Shown: in pieces, positions 1 through 11,229 of the stretch
How the letters are laid out: each line of letters begins with the position of its first letter
Numbering within the stretch: the first letter of the stretch is position 1
Assembly: GCA_030549335.1 (NCBI GenBank)
Contig: CM060198.1
Location: 49,875,353-49,939,352, forward strand
Length of the DNA: 64,000 bases
Reading direction: 5' to 3'
DNA from: Pontederia crassipes
Taxonomy: Eukaryota > Streptophyta > Magnoliopsida > Commelinales > Pontederiaceae
Notes under the pieces: model-generated
The model's input: the letters and a program-made list of their open reading frames with translations, nothing else
Told to the model about the DNA's origin: nothing
Databases searched by the model: none
Position numbers and translations under genes: made by a program

Positions 1-261
1 CCGTAGTAACCAAACAAGTAATCTAGGTCGAGATAGATTAGTCAAGTGACAAAGGTGCAGATTTTTGCCCAATTCGTTTTCTGGAAATTATGGTGATAAC
101 AAAATAAACCTTCCTAAAGAAATTTTTTAAAAGGGGAACAATAGTGTAGCATAGTGAGAGGTACCTCAACTAGTGGGAAAAGTGGCCTTAAGATAGATTT
201 TGTAGATAGTGTGACCAAAGTTCAAGGGTAGATGACATAATTTGCATTAGATTGATAGTGT

Positions 262-388
262 ATGCTTTTTATTATTTATAATAATCCTTCCTATGTGATG
301 ATGTGATCTCAATGGGTCCATTAATAACATGATGGCAATGTTAAGAATAAAACTATTGGTTGATTTCTTGCAAAATATATAAACAAAT
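262..388. repeat. Direct repeat, copy 1 (partner near 4557-4683)
   Basis: About 127 bases beginning ATGCTTTTTATTATT and ending near AAATATATAAACAAAT recur almost unchanged and in the same orientation near 4557-4683. The pair brackets roughly 4.2 kb of repeat-rich DNA. The repeat has no ORF. It could be part of a dispersed repeat or the footprint of a duplication; no terminal motif decides. Confidence 0.7.
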
Positions 389-424
389 AATGAATTATAA
401 TATTCTGGTATCTTTTTTTCAATA

Positions 425-480
425 TTCTCATTTTAGTTAACAATAATGTTCATCCACATTCTTGTTAACTAAAATGAGAA
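425..480. repeat. Perfect 19-bp inverted repeat (hairpin)
   Basis: TTCTCATTTTAGTTAACAA at 425-443 is exactly complementary to 462-480 across an 18-base spacer, and T-rich/A-rich flanks extend the pairing loosely. It has no GC-rich stem or U-tract, so it is not a bacterial-type terminator. It is probably a small foldback/MITE remnant. Confidence 0.75.
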
Positions 481-578
481 CATAATAAAAAAGACCAAAA
501 TTTGATAATAATTTATCAGTATTTGATTTCAAGTTGAATCTCATCGAATATAGATTTGAGGCATAATTCAAAATAATA

Positions 579-785
579 TAGTTAATTTGTTCATTTATTT
601 TTCAAGTCACAATGTTCATCTAATTTAAGGCATAAATTTAAGAAACAATATAGTTTGTTCATCTTTTTTTCAATTCACGATGTTCATATAGTTGGAAGCA
701 TAGTTAAGAATAATATAATTTGTTTGTTCATCTATTTTTCAAGTCATGATGTTCATCTAGATTAAAGCATAATTAAGAACATGAC
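579..785. repeat. Three tandem units of about 70 bp
   Basis: Three diverged units each contain TTTGTTCATCT, a T-run, TCAAGTCA and GATGTTCAT, followed by a purine-rich stretch with AGCATA and TTAAGAA. They begin near 579, 652 and 720. The region is AT-rich with no coding potential. Confidence 0.6.
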
Positions 786-859
786 CAAATTATATTCTTC
801 AATTTCAAGTTAACAAAAATCAAGCACAATCAAATAGTATTATTCAATTAACAAAAAGG

Positions 860-1620
860 GACTTACTACAGTGTCCAGCGGAGGAGGGCGGCAGAGGAGC
901 AGCAACGGATGAAGGTGGCGGAGGAAGGCAGCGTCTGACGGAGGAGGGCAGCGAAGGAGCGGCAGCGGACGAGGGCTGTCTGAGGGAAGCGGATGGCGGA
1001 GGAGGGCACCGTTCGACGGAGGAGAGGCCGAGGGCGGCGGAGGAGGTGCAGCGGACGAGAGCGGTGTCCGACTGCTGCAATGGAGGAGCGACCGAGGAGG
1101 GCAGTGGACGATCGAGGAGGGCGGCATCCGGCAGAGGAGCGGGAGGAGCGGACGAGGGTGGCAGAGGGTTGTGTCCACCTATGGAGGAGTGCAGCGTCCG
1201 ATGGAGGAGCGGTTGAGGAGGGCAGCGGACGAGGGCGGTGTCCGACAGGGGAGGAGGGGGGCATCTGTGGCAACGGTGGAGGGCAGCAGAGGGTGGTGTT
1301 CGGCTACGGAGGATGGCGGCAGCGGACGAAGGTGGCATCTTGCTACGACGGCAAACGACGGCAGTGTCCGGCAGAGGACTGGCCTGGAGGGCAGCGGATG
1401 AGGCGCCGTTGAGAGGAGAAATGCCGCGAATGAGAGCAGCGGAGGAGGCCGGAGAGGGGGGTCAAAGGAGTCGACAGCGGGGGTGGGTCACAGAGGAGGA
1501 GGCGGCAGGTTCGGAGGAGGAGGATGGAGGCAGAGTTAGGGTCGAACGAATTGGTGGTGATCGGGGTCGGGGTCGGGTTCCGGTTCGGGTTCGGCAGGTA
1601 AAGGAAGAAGTTAAGGATTT
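860..1620. repeat. GC-rich degenerate minisatellite
   Basis: A sharply GC-rich island in AT-rich surroundings. It is built from degenerate copies of a 20-30-base word containing GGAGGAGGGCAGCGGACGA and GGCGGTGTCCG. It is open in several frames on both strands at once, giving Arg/Gly/Glu-rich or Ser/Pro-rich frames, which is what a repeat of this composition produces. No domain is recognisable. It probably forms the interior of the repeat element that continues to the right. Confidence 0.7.
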
Positions 1621-1904
1621 AAGGTAACTTTTAGCGCCACAAAAAATGCGACGCTACATTCACTCTAACGCGGAGTTGACAAGTAAATTGAAAGATAATA
1701 AATTTAATTGTGACGCTACATCGATGCCCAGGTGACTCTATAAGTAACGAAAAAATGTCGATGCTAGAGTGACGCTACTTAGTATTCCTGAATTTTTTTA
1801 TTAACTTATATTCAAATAGTTTTATATTATTTTGTTCATATTATATTATAAGTTTCTATTCCAATAGGTTTTCAATATTCTAATTTTCTATTATATGAAT
1901 GTAA

Positions 1905-1981
1905 TTGTGTATATATATATGTATATATATATAATGTATGTATGTTAGGTCTATATATATATAAACTATAAGTGTATATTC

Positions 1982-2014
<33 letters not shown>
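1905..2014. repeat. TA/TATG microsatellite
   Basis: Runs of TATATA, including about 30 bases near 1985-2013, inside the GACGCTA repeat block. Confidence 0.8.
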
Positions 2015-2017
<3 letters not shown>

Positions 2018-2995
2018 GTTGGTGCTCAGCGATGTGACGCTGATGAGATGCTAAGGTAGTGCTAAACTTCTACTTAGTGTCATCTTTGTTGTGATGCTAA
2101 TGTCACGCCAATTACTGCGACTAGGCGCTAAAGTGTCGCCACTTACGATATATTTAAAATAGAATTTTATCCCATTGTGTCACTATTGAGACGTTAAATA
2201 CCCGTGCCCCATTCTAACCATTTTGTTCCCTTCCCACCATAGAAATTATGGAATGCATATATAATTTACTCATGTATATGTATATAATACTATAAGTCTA
2301 TATGTATGTGTATATCTATATGTATATACGTCTAATTAAGTAGGAAAAAAATAAAAGGAAGTCGAACAACCAAATTATCCACGTGATAATGTGGCACAAA
2401 TTCGACGCTACGTCATGGCTAATAAATCTAGCATCCGATCAGCGTCAAAACGACATCTCGATATTGAGACGCTAAAAACTCAAGGCGCTAAACCGACGCC
2501 ATTGTCACTCTATTTAACGATGCAAGGTTTTGCATCGCTAGTGTGACGCTACTTTGGGATATTGAAACACCATTTCAATGCCATTTCGTTTATATATAGT
2601 GTGGCACTAAGTCATGTCACTTAGTTAAACCCTAATAATTCCATGATTATGAATATATAAATAATTTAAGTATATATATATATGTAACATATGATATAAG
2701 AATACATATGCAGGTAATACATATAATGTAGCTAACATATAGAAATATATATATATTGGAACAATATATCAATGCCATCGGTAGATCATGTCACCTAATT
2801 CAACCCTCATAAATTTTATGATTAAGAATATAAAAATAACTTATCTATCATACATATATGTAACATATGATATAGGAATTTAATTATATATGTAGGTAAT
2901 GCATATAATGTAACTAAATATACTATACGAATTTCTGCGTGACACATATAATATAGATTACATGTGTAGGTAAGTATACAAATACATAAGTAGGT

Positions 2996-2997
<2 letters not shown>

Positions 2998-3030
<33 letters not shown>

Positions 3031-3044
3031 GTATATATATATAG
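2998..3044. repeat. TA microsatellite
   Basis: An almost uninterrupted (TA)n tract. The apparent Tyr/Ile-rich frame across it on the minus strand is an artefact of the repeat. Confidence 0.85.
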
Positions 3045-3440
3045 GAATATTTAATTCGAATAGCATCAATTTAGCGTCTTCATAGTGTCGCAACTTTTGA
3101 AATACAAAGTGGTGTCGCACTTTGCGGCGCCAAAACACCGCAATTGGTCGGCGCCCATATTGACTCTGTCGTTAGTGTCGAAAAAGTTGTGACGCAAGTT
3201 TAACATCGACGACTGTCCATGCAACTACAACGCTACGATCTGCTGCACATTTCCCCCTTCTCGCGCGTAACAATAACGGCGACGTAACATCTCCATGGCG
3301 CCGTCTGTAACGTCAACAACATGTAAATGCTAAAGCGATGCTAAGGTGATGCTATTTGGGAGGCAATTAGCGTCTCTTACCTTCGACACTATAGTGACGC
3401 TCTTGATGTCGATTTAGCGTCACCATCATTATATCAAATT

Positions 3441-6400
3441 TGATGTTATATTTTGGGTGTTGAGGATGAGGGGAAACTATAGTTGGTTGTTGATTCTCAA
3501 ATTGTGCTAGTTGCGATTGAAGATTTCTGATGAGTTGATGGACAAACAATTCTTTAGTTCATAAAAAACAAGATCAGAACGCTTCAATTTCCTTGTATAA
3601 TCTTTATTGAAGTGTTTTCTCAAAAATTACATGTATACCTTTGGGATCTCAAGTGCATTCTAAGGATCATGCAGATATTCATGTTCTCCACAAAGGATTC
3701 AATTCATTTATATTACCGAATAATGGAAAAACTAGTTTTGATTTGTGTTAGTCGTGGAGGTTAGACACCGTGATGATTTAGTTCCCAATTTAGTCTAAAA
3801 ACCCTGTTGGGGAAGACGGAAACTACCTCTTCCATACCTGCATATAAGTTAGAAGATGTAAAAGTTAACAATAGTAATAAGAAATGAAAATCTTCGATAT
3901 ATTACAAATGAAAAGAAAGCAATCAAATATATATAATTGCTTTGATTATTGAAAGCACATACTAGCTAGCTTTTTAGCCTCCCTTGGTGTTAGTTTAGTT
4001 ACAAATCCCATGAAGATTGATGTATATGTTTCTAATAATACCTCTTTCGGTGAATTACAAAATTAACACCATACATGTATTATGTAACAAATTTCATGTA
4101 ATATATAATTTTCAATTAATGGAGAAATAAGTTTGGTTGAACATTGTAAGTAAGATTTCTATACCTTCCTTCAAGTACCTTATTTAATATATTGATAAAA
4201 TACGACTTAGGCACAACCGAACCATGAGGCACTGCTCCCATGTATGCAATGTAAACCTATATTTGAATTTGAATAAAAAAATAGTGTAATAATTGATGGA
4301 ATAACATAAAATGTGTGATTTGCTGTCATTAAATGTAGGGCAATCTTGGTAGGTGAAAAGGAGGAAAATGAAAAAAGAAATCCAATTTTCCTCTTGAAAA
4401 AATGATTAATAAACACAAGAACTAAGGTTTCTACCATTTTATGGAAAAGATCTTTCTAATGGGTAGACTCTTTTAAACTTAAATGACTCAAACTAATCTA
4501 ATCTTAAATAATTCAATGTGATGCTTTTTATTATTGATAACATAAAACTTAAATGCATGCTTTTTATTATTGATAATAATCCTTCCTATGTGATGATGTG
4601 ATCTCAATGGGTCCATTAATAACGTGATGAAAATGTTAAGAATAAAACTATTGGTTGATTTCTTGAAAAATATATAAACAAATGTATAGTCGAAGTGGCT
4701 AAGAGGGATATGGTGGCATATCTCATTTCTTGAAAAAGATTGGTTAGCTCATCATCTCACCACTTAAAAGTTATTTTTTAAAAATAAGTTTACTTTGAGT
4801 CAACTGGAAAATAAAGAAATACATTTTTTAAATGTTAAAATTTTTCCTTCTTGCATTATTTCTGTAGTAATGGCAGAGAAGTTAATCAAGAATTGATGAG
4901 AAGCTTACTTTGCTTCAGTAATTGAGATAAAGGTAAAATGGTCATGATTGGAAAATATTCCAGTCATATTGAAGTTTTAAAAATATTCCTAGATGTTCTT
5001 CTTAGATTGTCACCAGAGAGAGAATTCTTTATTGACCTGCTCAATAGAGTTATTCCTACTTCTAGGACTCTTTACCATATGATACCTATAAGATTAAAAG
5101 AACTATAAGAGCCTTTCGATTATGTTTGTATTCAATCAAAATTATGAGCTTTAAACTTAGTCTTCAATAAGAAAGATAAGTCACTTAGATGGGTGTTGAT
5201 TATAGATGATTGAGTGATTGTAAAGAATAACTTATTAATAATGTGTTACTTCCTTGATCAATTAAATGTACTACCGAATTCCTAAAAAAATAATTTAAGA
5301 TATGGCTACCACCAACTAAAATTAAAGAATGACATATCTCAAAAGCTATCTACATAAAACTCGATATGATTATTACAAATTCTTGGCCATTAAATTATTC
5401 AACTTATGATTTTATATTAAGCATAGAGTCCATTTTTACTAAATCACACCTTATTTAAACTTTGTCCTAGCATTAACCATGATATACATGTCATTTCTAA
5501 CCCTTCCTATGTCCATTTTAATACCAGCACCATGCATAAAACATTCCTTCTTATACATTCATTAACCTTTAATGCATAAGCTTCTAGAAAATACTAGCCA
5601 TGCATAATTTTTAGCATATTAAGTATAGATTTCAAACAAATCCTTTAAGCACATGTAAAGCTATAAATCATATCCATTTCATGCATAACCTCAGACATAA
5701 TAATCATGCAAACTCATTGAAAACATTTAAATATCATCATAAGATGAAAATACCATCCTTAACCTTAGGCCTTAAGCATGCATAAAAAACCAATAAATCA
5801 TTCATAAAGTCATGGTAATCTTAAACATAATTTTCAGCCTAAAATCAATTTTTTGAAAATCCATCAACATAACATGAGGCATGCTTATCACAAGAACCAT
5901 TAAAAGACATTAGGCTACCCAACATTAGCATGATTCTAAGTTGAACAAGCCCCTTTTAATCGCTTTTACAAATGTTAGTCACTTTCCTCAAAGCTCTACT
6001 TGTTCCTCCTACATCCTCCTACATTCCTCACATCCTCAATGCCTCACTGCCCTCTTCCAAGGTCCTCATGCTGAGCCCCATCAATGGAGAAGCAAAGCAC
6101 AAGGTGAAAGATGAAGTGGTGTGAGGAGATGAAGAAAAGAAAAGAAGTATATATGACCATTGGGATTATAACGGAAACAAATAGATATTTGTGCCCTCTA
6201 AATCTCAAGAGTCAAGGAGGAGAAAGGTTTCAAAATTAACTTTTCTAATTCTTATATCATCCATGAGGTGCATCACTAGTGACAATGATATCACCTTCCC
6301 GGTTGGTACAAAAGGAGACCATAAAGACCTAAACTAACCTTCCTTTTCCATCCTTGTTTATTCGGGTAGCAGCTTCAAAGTAGTCACATCAAGAGGGCGG

Positions 6401-6581
6401 TCACAAATGTCGATGTGAACTCCAAGTACACTACAAAAATTGCAACTGATCTCAAACTCTTCGATCGATCCGCAAACATTGTCATCCACAAATCTGAACG
6501 AGAAGCAAATAGTGTGCCGCTCAAAGCAGCTTTAATTGCCTCCACTTCGGTTGTATAGTATGATGGAATGTATATGTTCGG
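3441..6581. other. AT-rich intergenic DNA without a recognisable gene
   Basis: No ORF with family resemblance, no splice-consistent exon chain and no tRNA fold was recognised. It contains the second copy of the 127-base direct repeat (about 4557-4683) and a short minus-strand open frame (6384-6620) that I cannot assign. Confidence 0.6.
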
Positions 6582-8632
6582 TGATGCGAGAATTGATAAT
6601 AGTATAGCTACCAAGTGCATTAGTCGCTCAAGTAATAAAGTGTAATGAGTAGTGTCAAACCCACGATGAAGTATTTTACTTAACTATCAAATTCTAGAAG
6701 CTAATAGGAGATGACATACAATTTGGGATAAAAGTGTGTAGAAAATAAAATTATAAAAAATAAAAATCTAAAACTAATGATGCATTGGTCCTTAGGATGA
6801 TCTACCATGAATAGAACAATCTGTAATTTTTGTAAAATTAAGTATAAACATGAAGTTCAGACTTAGTTTTTAGACGGATTAAGGACACTGAAGATATGAC
6901 TTCCCAAACTGAGGAAAATCAACTATCTCAAATCAATAATAATTTAATAATAATTTGAAAGTATTCCACCTAGATCTACTCTCAAATTAGTTGAATTTAA
7001 GATGTTATATGTTGTAATTCTTAAACTATAAGTAACTGCCCACCTGGATCAATTACGTAGAACGCATAATCTAATATTCCACACGGTTCTATTAGATTAT
7101 GACATGCATTGTTTCAACATTAAAGCTAAGAATTAATTTTGTCAGAGAATTATGAACTAAAGAATTGAGTACACTAACCGGTTACTAATCAATCCAAAGT
7201 CATTCAAATATGAAGAAAGAATTCCACATAACAATCATGTTCATAAAAACTAAACTATCTATTATTTGATTAATCAAAAATCAAAATTTGTTCATATAGT
7301 AAAACTCTTGCAACTAAAACTAAACGATAAAATGAAAACTAATAATCTAGAGTGCTAAAGTAGATAGAAAGAACACGAAAATCTAAGATACCGTCCCAAC
7401 AATATGTAGAATAAAGAGTACTCTTAAGAAACAATGATGAACTGCAACGCAATCCCCGCCCGAGTCAACTGCATAGAAGTCTTCTCCTTTGTCCTTCAAA
7501 AGCGCTCTTTTGTTTTTGGTTTGAAAGTTTCAGTTGCAGGCACTAGCATGATTGTTTCTGACTGCCGGATGTCCCTTTTTATAGAGGCTCAAGTTTTCAT
7601 GCAATTTGAGAAGAAACAATAATATTTTCTTTGTAAAATAAGGTAAATTCGGAGTCCTATTGATTCTGAAATTTGTGCCTTGCAAAACTTCAAAATTTCT
7701 AGTCTAATTTGTTTCTAATTGATTCCTAGGACATATGGTAATATTTTGAGTCCTTGTGTGTTGATAATTCTTCCGAAAATTTATAGTATGTCGAAATCTG
7801 CTTCCGTCACATCCCCTGAGTAGTTTTTCACAGGTCAATCAGAATGAAATTCGGAGTTGTTTGCATCTATCACGGAATGTAACCAAAATGTATGATCATG
7901 ATTCGGGTGCCTTTTTGTCCAATCGCATGATTGAAATGACTTCACGACCCATAACAATCTTTAGGAGCCCGTGAAACTCAATTCCAGAATGCGTAACTGT
8001 TCTGTGATACCCATTATTCTCCATTCATGGCCTCTTAAGTGGTAAAGAGTTCTTTTAACCTTTCTGTGAGATTCGTGAAGGCTTCGTTATGGATCGTGAT
8101 GTTCTTGGCTTTATAACACCTCAACTTGTAATGGCCCGTTAGCTCATCTTGACAGCTTGTGACAACGTTTCCTTTTCCCAATCATTGGAGGAGCCATGAA
8201 ACTTGCGTAATATGTGAACCTCTACTTTAACAGCCGTAAGAAATGTGTCACGGCCCATAAGTTCTCCTTTAGCGGAAATAGGTGACGCTTGATCGTGAAA
8301 TCATAGTCTCTTCGATGAGTAGTTTTGTCAGAGCCGTGAAAGCGAATAGTTGAGGTGTTAAACCACCTTTCACGGCCTGTGAAGAAAAAGTAGCGGCCCA
8401 TGAAATTCAAAAATTGATTTTTCAAAAGTGAATTATCTTTGTTTTGCGTGCTTCTTATTTTATTCCCTTCTTCCGTTGTTTATCATCAATAATTACTACA
8501 AAATACACCAAATAGAGGCAGATTGGTAGTTTAAAGAATTTAAAGATATGAACATTTTGATGCATGCCATGATCAAATTACTTAAAACAAGTCTAAATGC
8601 AAGTCTAATTATATGTTGTAAATTTATGCATA
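6582..8632 (-). mobile_element. Solo LTR, family TGATGC, copy 1
   Basis: It aligns along its length by eye with 11230-13336: the same start (TGATGCGAGAATTGATAA), the same block CAAGTGCAYTARTCGCTCAAG, and the same tail (CAAGTCTAATTATATGTTGTA). A TATA-like box read on the minus strand (CTATAAAAAGG near 7573-7583) sets the orientation. Degenerate copies of the palindrome TTCACGGCCCGTGAA cluster at about 7800-8420. No internal retrotransposon sequence adjoins it, so it is either a solo LTR or the remnant of one. The right end has decayed and no target duplication is clear. Confidence 0.6.
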
Positions 8633-8778
8633 ATTAGGACTCCTCATGCAAGTATTTACGTATTAGTGTGGTCAATAAAAAGAAATAACTCTATTATCTT
8701 TCCTCATTTTGAGAGCATCTCTTTCTTTCTCTATCGATCGTTAATTAAGATATCTAATTGAATTTGGATATTCATAAG

Positions 8779-9083
8779 TGTTGGAAATAAAGCATTGAGA
8801 ATTGATGAATATTCAAAACAACGAAGAAGAGAGAAGATGAACACAAATATTTAACAAAGAAGCCCCTCTTGATCAGGGAAACATCCACAATGAATGTCGC
8901 CGTCAAAAGAAATCCACTATGAGCAAAAGAGAGTACATAATTATAAAACTCTAACCCTCATACATAGTTCATACTATGGGGCGGTTCACCCCCGACGTGA
9001 ATCAATGATGGAAGCAGAGGGCTTGGGACATTTTCATTGATATTTTTTGGGTACAAGGTACAATAATTCAAGGGACATCAACA
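8779..9083 (-). mobile_element. Probable 3' LTR of a Copia relic
   Basis: A 305-bp segment reads TGTTGATGTCCC...TTTCCAACA on the minus strand. On that strand it is directly preceded by the polypurine-like AGATGGAGATT, and then by the Copia RNase H region at 9176. TG...CA ends, a polypurine tract and the adjoining end of pol make it the 3' LTR of that element. No second copy is seen to the right, where other insertions replace the expected 5' part. Confidence 0.6.
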
Positions 9084-9175
9084 AATCTCCATCTTGACTT
9101 GAATTTCACAAAACTCTCAAAAATTGACATGCTCTCCTATGTTGAATGGGCCACATGGGGCTATCTTGATCTTTT

Positions 9176-10083
9176 CTAAATGTTTGTCAAGTTTGAACAA
9201 TATTCAAACTTAACTACAAGTAAGCTCTTTGTCATCATAACTGTTGGGTTGTCATGAGTGGTGATCTTTTGAACTTGAACATCTTTCTTTCCTATCACAA
9301 ACAAATTATTATATCTCACATCAATATGTTTTGTCCTTTCATTAAAAATTTGATATTTTGTAAGATGTAGCACTTTGACTATCACATATATGACAATAGT
9401 TTTCTCCTTCATGGTGAGCACCCCATTTAATCCTCTCAACCAGATAGTTTCTTTTATTGCTTTAGCGATGGTGATGTATTCAGCTTTAGTGTTGGATAAT
9501 GTTATTGTATCATGCAAAATTGCTTTCCAACTCACAACATAATCAGTAATATAAAGATTTAGAAACCTTCTTTTATCAATATTTCCCTCAAATCTCAATC
9601 TGAATAGCCAACCAAACTACTTGAATTTCTACCAAATTCTAAACATGCATCACCAAATTCCAAACAAACATCAGGAGTACCTCTTAAATATCTCAATATT
9701 TGCTTAACAACTTCCAAGTGTTTTTTTCTAGATTAGACATATATCTACTAGCAACATGGACAGGAGATATATCTAAATGAGTGCAAACTATTGTACACAT
9801 AATACTACCAACTGCACTACAATAAGAAACTTTTACATATACCTTTTGTTTTCATCAGACAGTGGTGACCATGAAGCTGAAAATTTAAAGTGTGTAGCAA
9901 TTGTGATGGTTACAACTTTCGCATTTTTCATTCCAAAATGCTTCAAGAATTTCTCAATATATTTATGCTGAGAGAGAAATAGTCATGCGCTTCTATTTCT
10001 GGAGATTTTTATTTTCAAAATCTTCTTTGCTGCTCCAACATCTTTCATCTCAAATTTAGAGCTTAACTTATTTTTCAAAAGAA
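9176..10083 (-). pseudogene. Ty1/Copia pol relic: end of reverse transcriptase plus RNase H
   Basis: Read on the minus strand. Near 10070-9990 is the RT connection segment with KFEMKDVGAAKKIL. Near 9790-9640 is a stretch resembling the YLxGTP segment (ILRYLRGTPDVCLEFG). From about 9598 comes the RNase H domain, with SWKAILHDTITLSNTKAEYI and then FNERTKHIDVRYNNLF. These are hallmark Copia blocks in the usual order. Stops and frame changes break it, so it is not functional. The upstream pol is continued beyond two later insertions at 11096-11229 and 13337-13840, and the LTR lies just downstream at 8779-9083. Confidence 0.85.
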
Positions 10084-11095
10084 TTTAATGGTTGTCCATC
10101 CAACTTAAATGGGGGACCGTCCACCATATTATCTACACCGTTGGATCGAAGATGGATGTTCCGATGAGAAGCAATTGTTTAGAGTGAAGAACACTAGAGC
10201 AAGCTTTGTCACCTCACATGTGCTCAGTAGTCTCGTCCGACGGCGGCACTTGGCGTCATGTAGTTGGGGGGGTGCCGCTCCACCATGGTTCAGCGATTGG
10301 GGGCGATGAGGGGGGTTGCAGTTGGGGGAGGGCTTTATCGAAGATCACCACTCCACCATGGTTCAGCAGGCGATGACATTTAGCGGCTGGGGGTGATGAC
10401 AATGAGGTTCAATGTGGCTGTGGAGGGGGAGATGTGATTGAGGGCAATGGGGGGATGCGGTTGAGGAGGGCTTGATCGAAGGTTGCCACTCCATCGTGGT
10501 TTAGTGTCATTGTGGGGCGATGATGACGAGGTTCAATGCGATTGAGGGGTGAGGAGTGTGGTTGGGATGATGAGGGAGGTTGTCGCTTCACCATGGTTCA
10601 GCGAAGGGGGTGGGAGCTTGATCGAAGGCTGCAGCTCCACCATGGTCCACCCGAGGGGGGCGGGAGCTTGATCGAAGGTCATCGCTCCACCTTGGTTCAG
10701 CTCGGCGATGGTGCACGTCACACAAATTGCGAAGGTCAAGAGCATGTTTCCCAGCCTTCAATTATGAAGGCTAGCCCCACTGTTGCTGACCTGAGCGTGT
10801 TCGACTTGATGTCCGTGAGGTTCATGAGGACCAACAGCATGTCACGATCACCCATTGTCGACGGCCCAGTCCAGAGAAACGAGTCCGATGGCATTCTCCT
10901 GTAGCACACAAATGTCTTTTATTTTTTTAAAATTCGTGACATTAAACTGGTTTGATAAAAGCCCTCGAACCACATCTGAACCACGCCCCACCACTTCTCA
11001 TCCGAGCGTCCATCTTTGATTCGACGGTGTAGATGATAGGATGGATGCCCCCCCCCCCCCAACCCACCCATTTAAGTAGGGGGACAACCATTAAA
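10084..11095. mobile_element. Non-autonomous TIR DNA transposon inside the Copia relic
   Basis: The left end (TTTAATGGTTGTCC, then CTTAAATGGG and ATCTACACCGT) is the reverse complement of the right end (CATTTAAGTAGG...GGACAACCATTAAA). The similarity extends about 100 bp inwards. The interior (about 10230-10740) is GC-rich and made of repeats of GCTTGATCGAAGG and CTCCACCATGGTTCAGC, with no transposase. TTAA sits at both edges but may belong to the inverted repeat, so the superfamily is unresolved. It interrupts the Copia RT frame, so it is the younger insertion. Confidence 0.7.
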
Positions 11096-11229
11096 CCTTT
11101 TTAAATGTTTATTTCAGATCAACATAGAGCAACAAATAAATGAAAGAACCATCACCAATTCAACATAAATGAGTCAAGGAGATTGTTTAAGTCCATATAA
11201 GGATTTCTTCAAATGGAAAACTTGGCCTT
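11096..11229 (-). pseudogene. Copia RT fragment between two insertions
   Basis: On the minus strand this short stretch encodes VFHLKKSLYGLKQSP, the highly conserved Copia reverse-transcriptase motif around KSLYGLKQ. It sits directly next to the solo LTR on one side and the TIR element on the other. It joins in order with 13337-13840 and 9176-10083 as one broken pol. Confidence 0.85.

Larger units (their letters stand above)
1628..3440. mobile_element. CACTA-like subterminal repeat block, boundaries unresolved
   Basis: The words GACGCTA, GGCGCTAAA, GTGACGCTAC and AGCGTC recur many times in both orientations (for example near 1650, 1710, 2030, 2120, 2410, 2470, 2545, 3130 and 3390). They are separated by AT-rich spacers with TA microsatellites. 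Dense short direct and inverted GC-containing words of this kind are typical of the subterminal regions of plant CACTA (En/Spm) elements. I could not find a matching CACTA/TAGTG pair with a 3-bp target duplication, so the class call is inference and the ends are approximate. Confidence 0.4.

Noticed and set aside
844..1627. Long overlapping open frames on both strands (Ser/Pro-rich and Arg/Gly-rich)
   Set aside because: They all arise from a GC-rich repeat that is open in many frames at once; no domain, splice context or codon bias supports a protein.
2923..3138. Minus-strand frame with a Tyr/Ile run
   Set aside because: Created by a TA microsatellite within repeat DNA.
6428..6440. CACTACAAAAATT as a possible CACTA terminus
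   Set aside because: No matching inverted end or 3-bp duplication was found.
6384..6620. Minus-strand frame with a faint RNase H-like look (VEAIKAALSG...LWM)
   Set aside because: Too short and too vague; I could not place catalytic acidic residues, and the frame runs into the LTR boundary.
10536..10904. 122-residue plus-strand frame in the TIR element
   Set aside because: It spans the GATCGAAGG minisatellite; no family resemblance.
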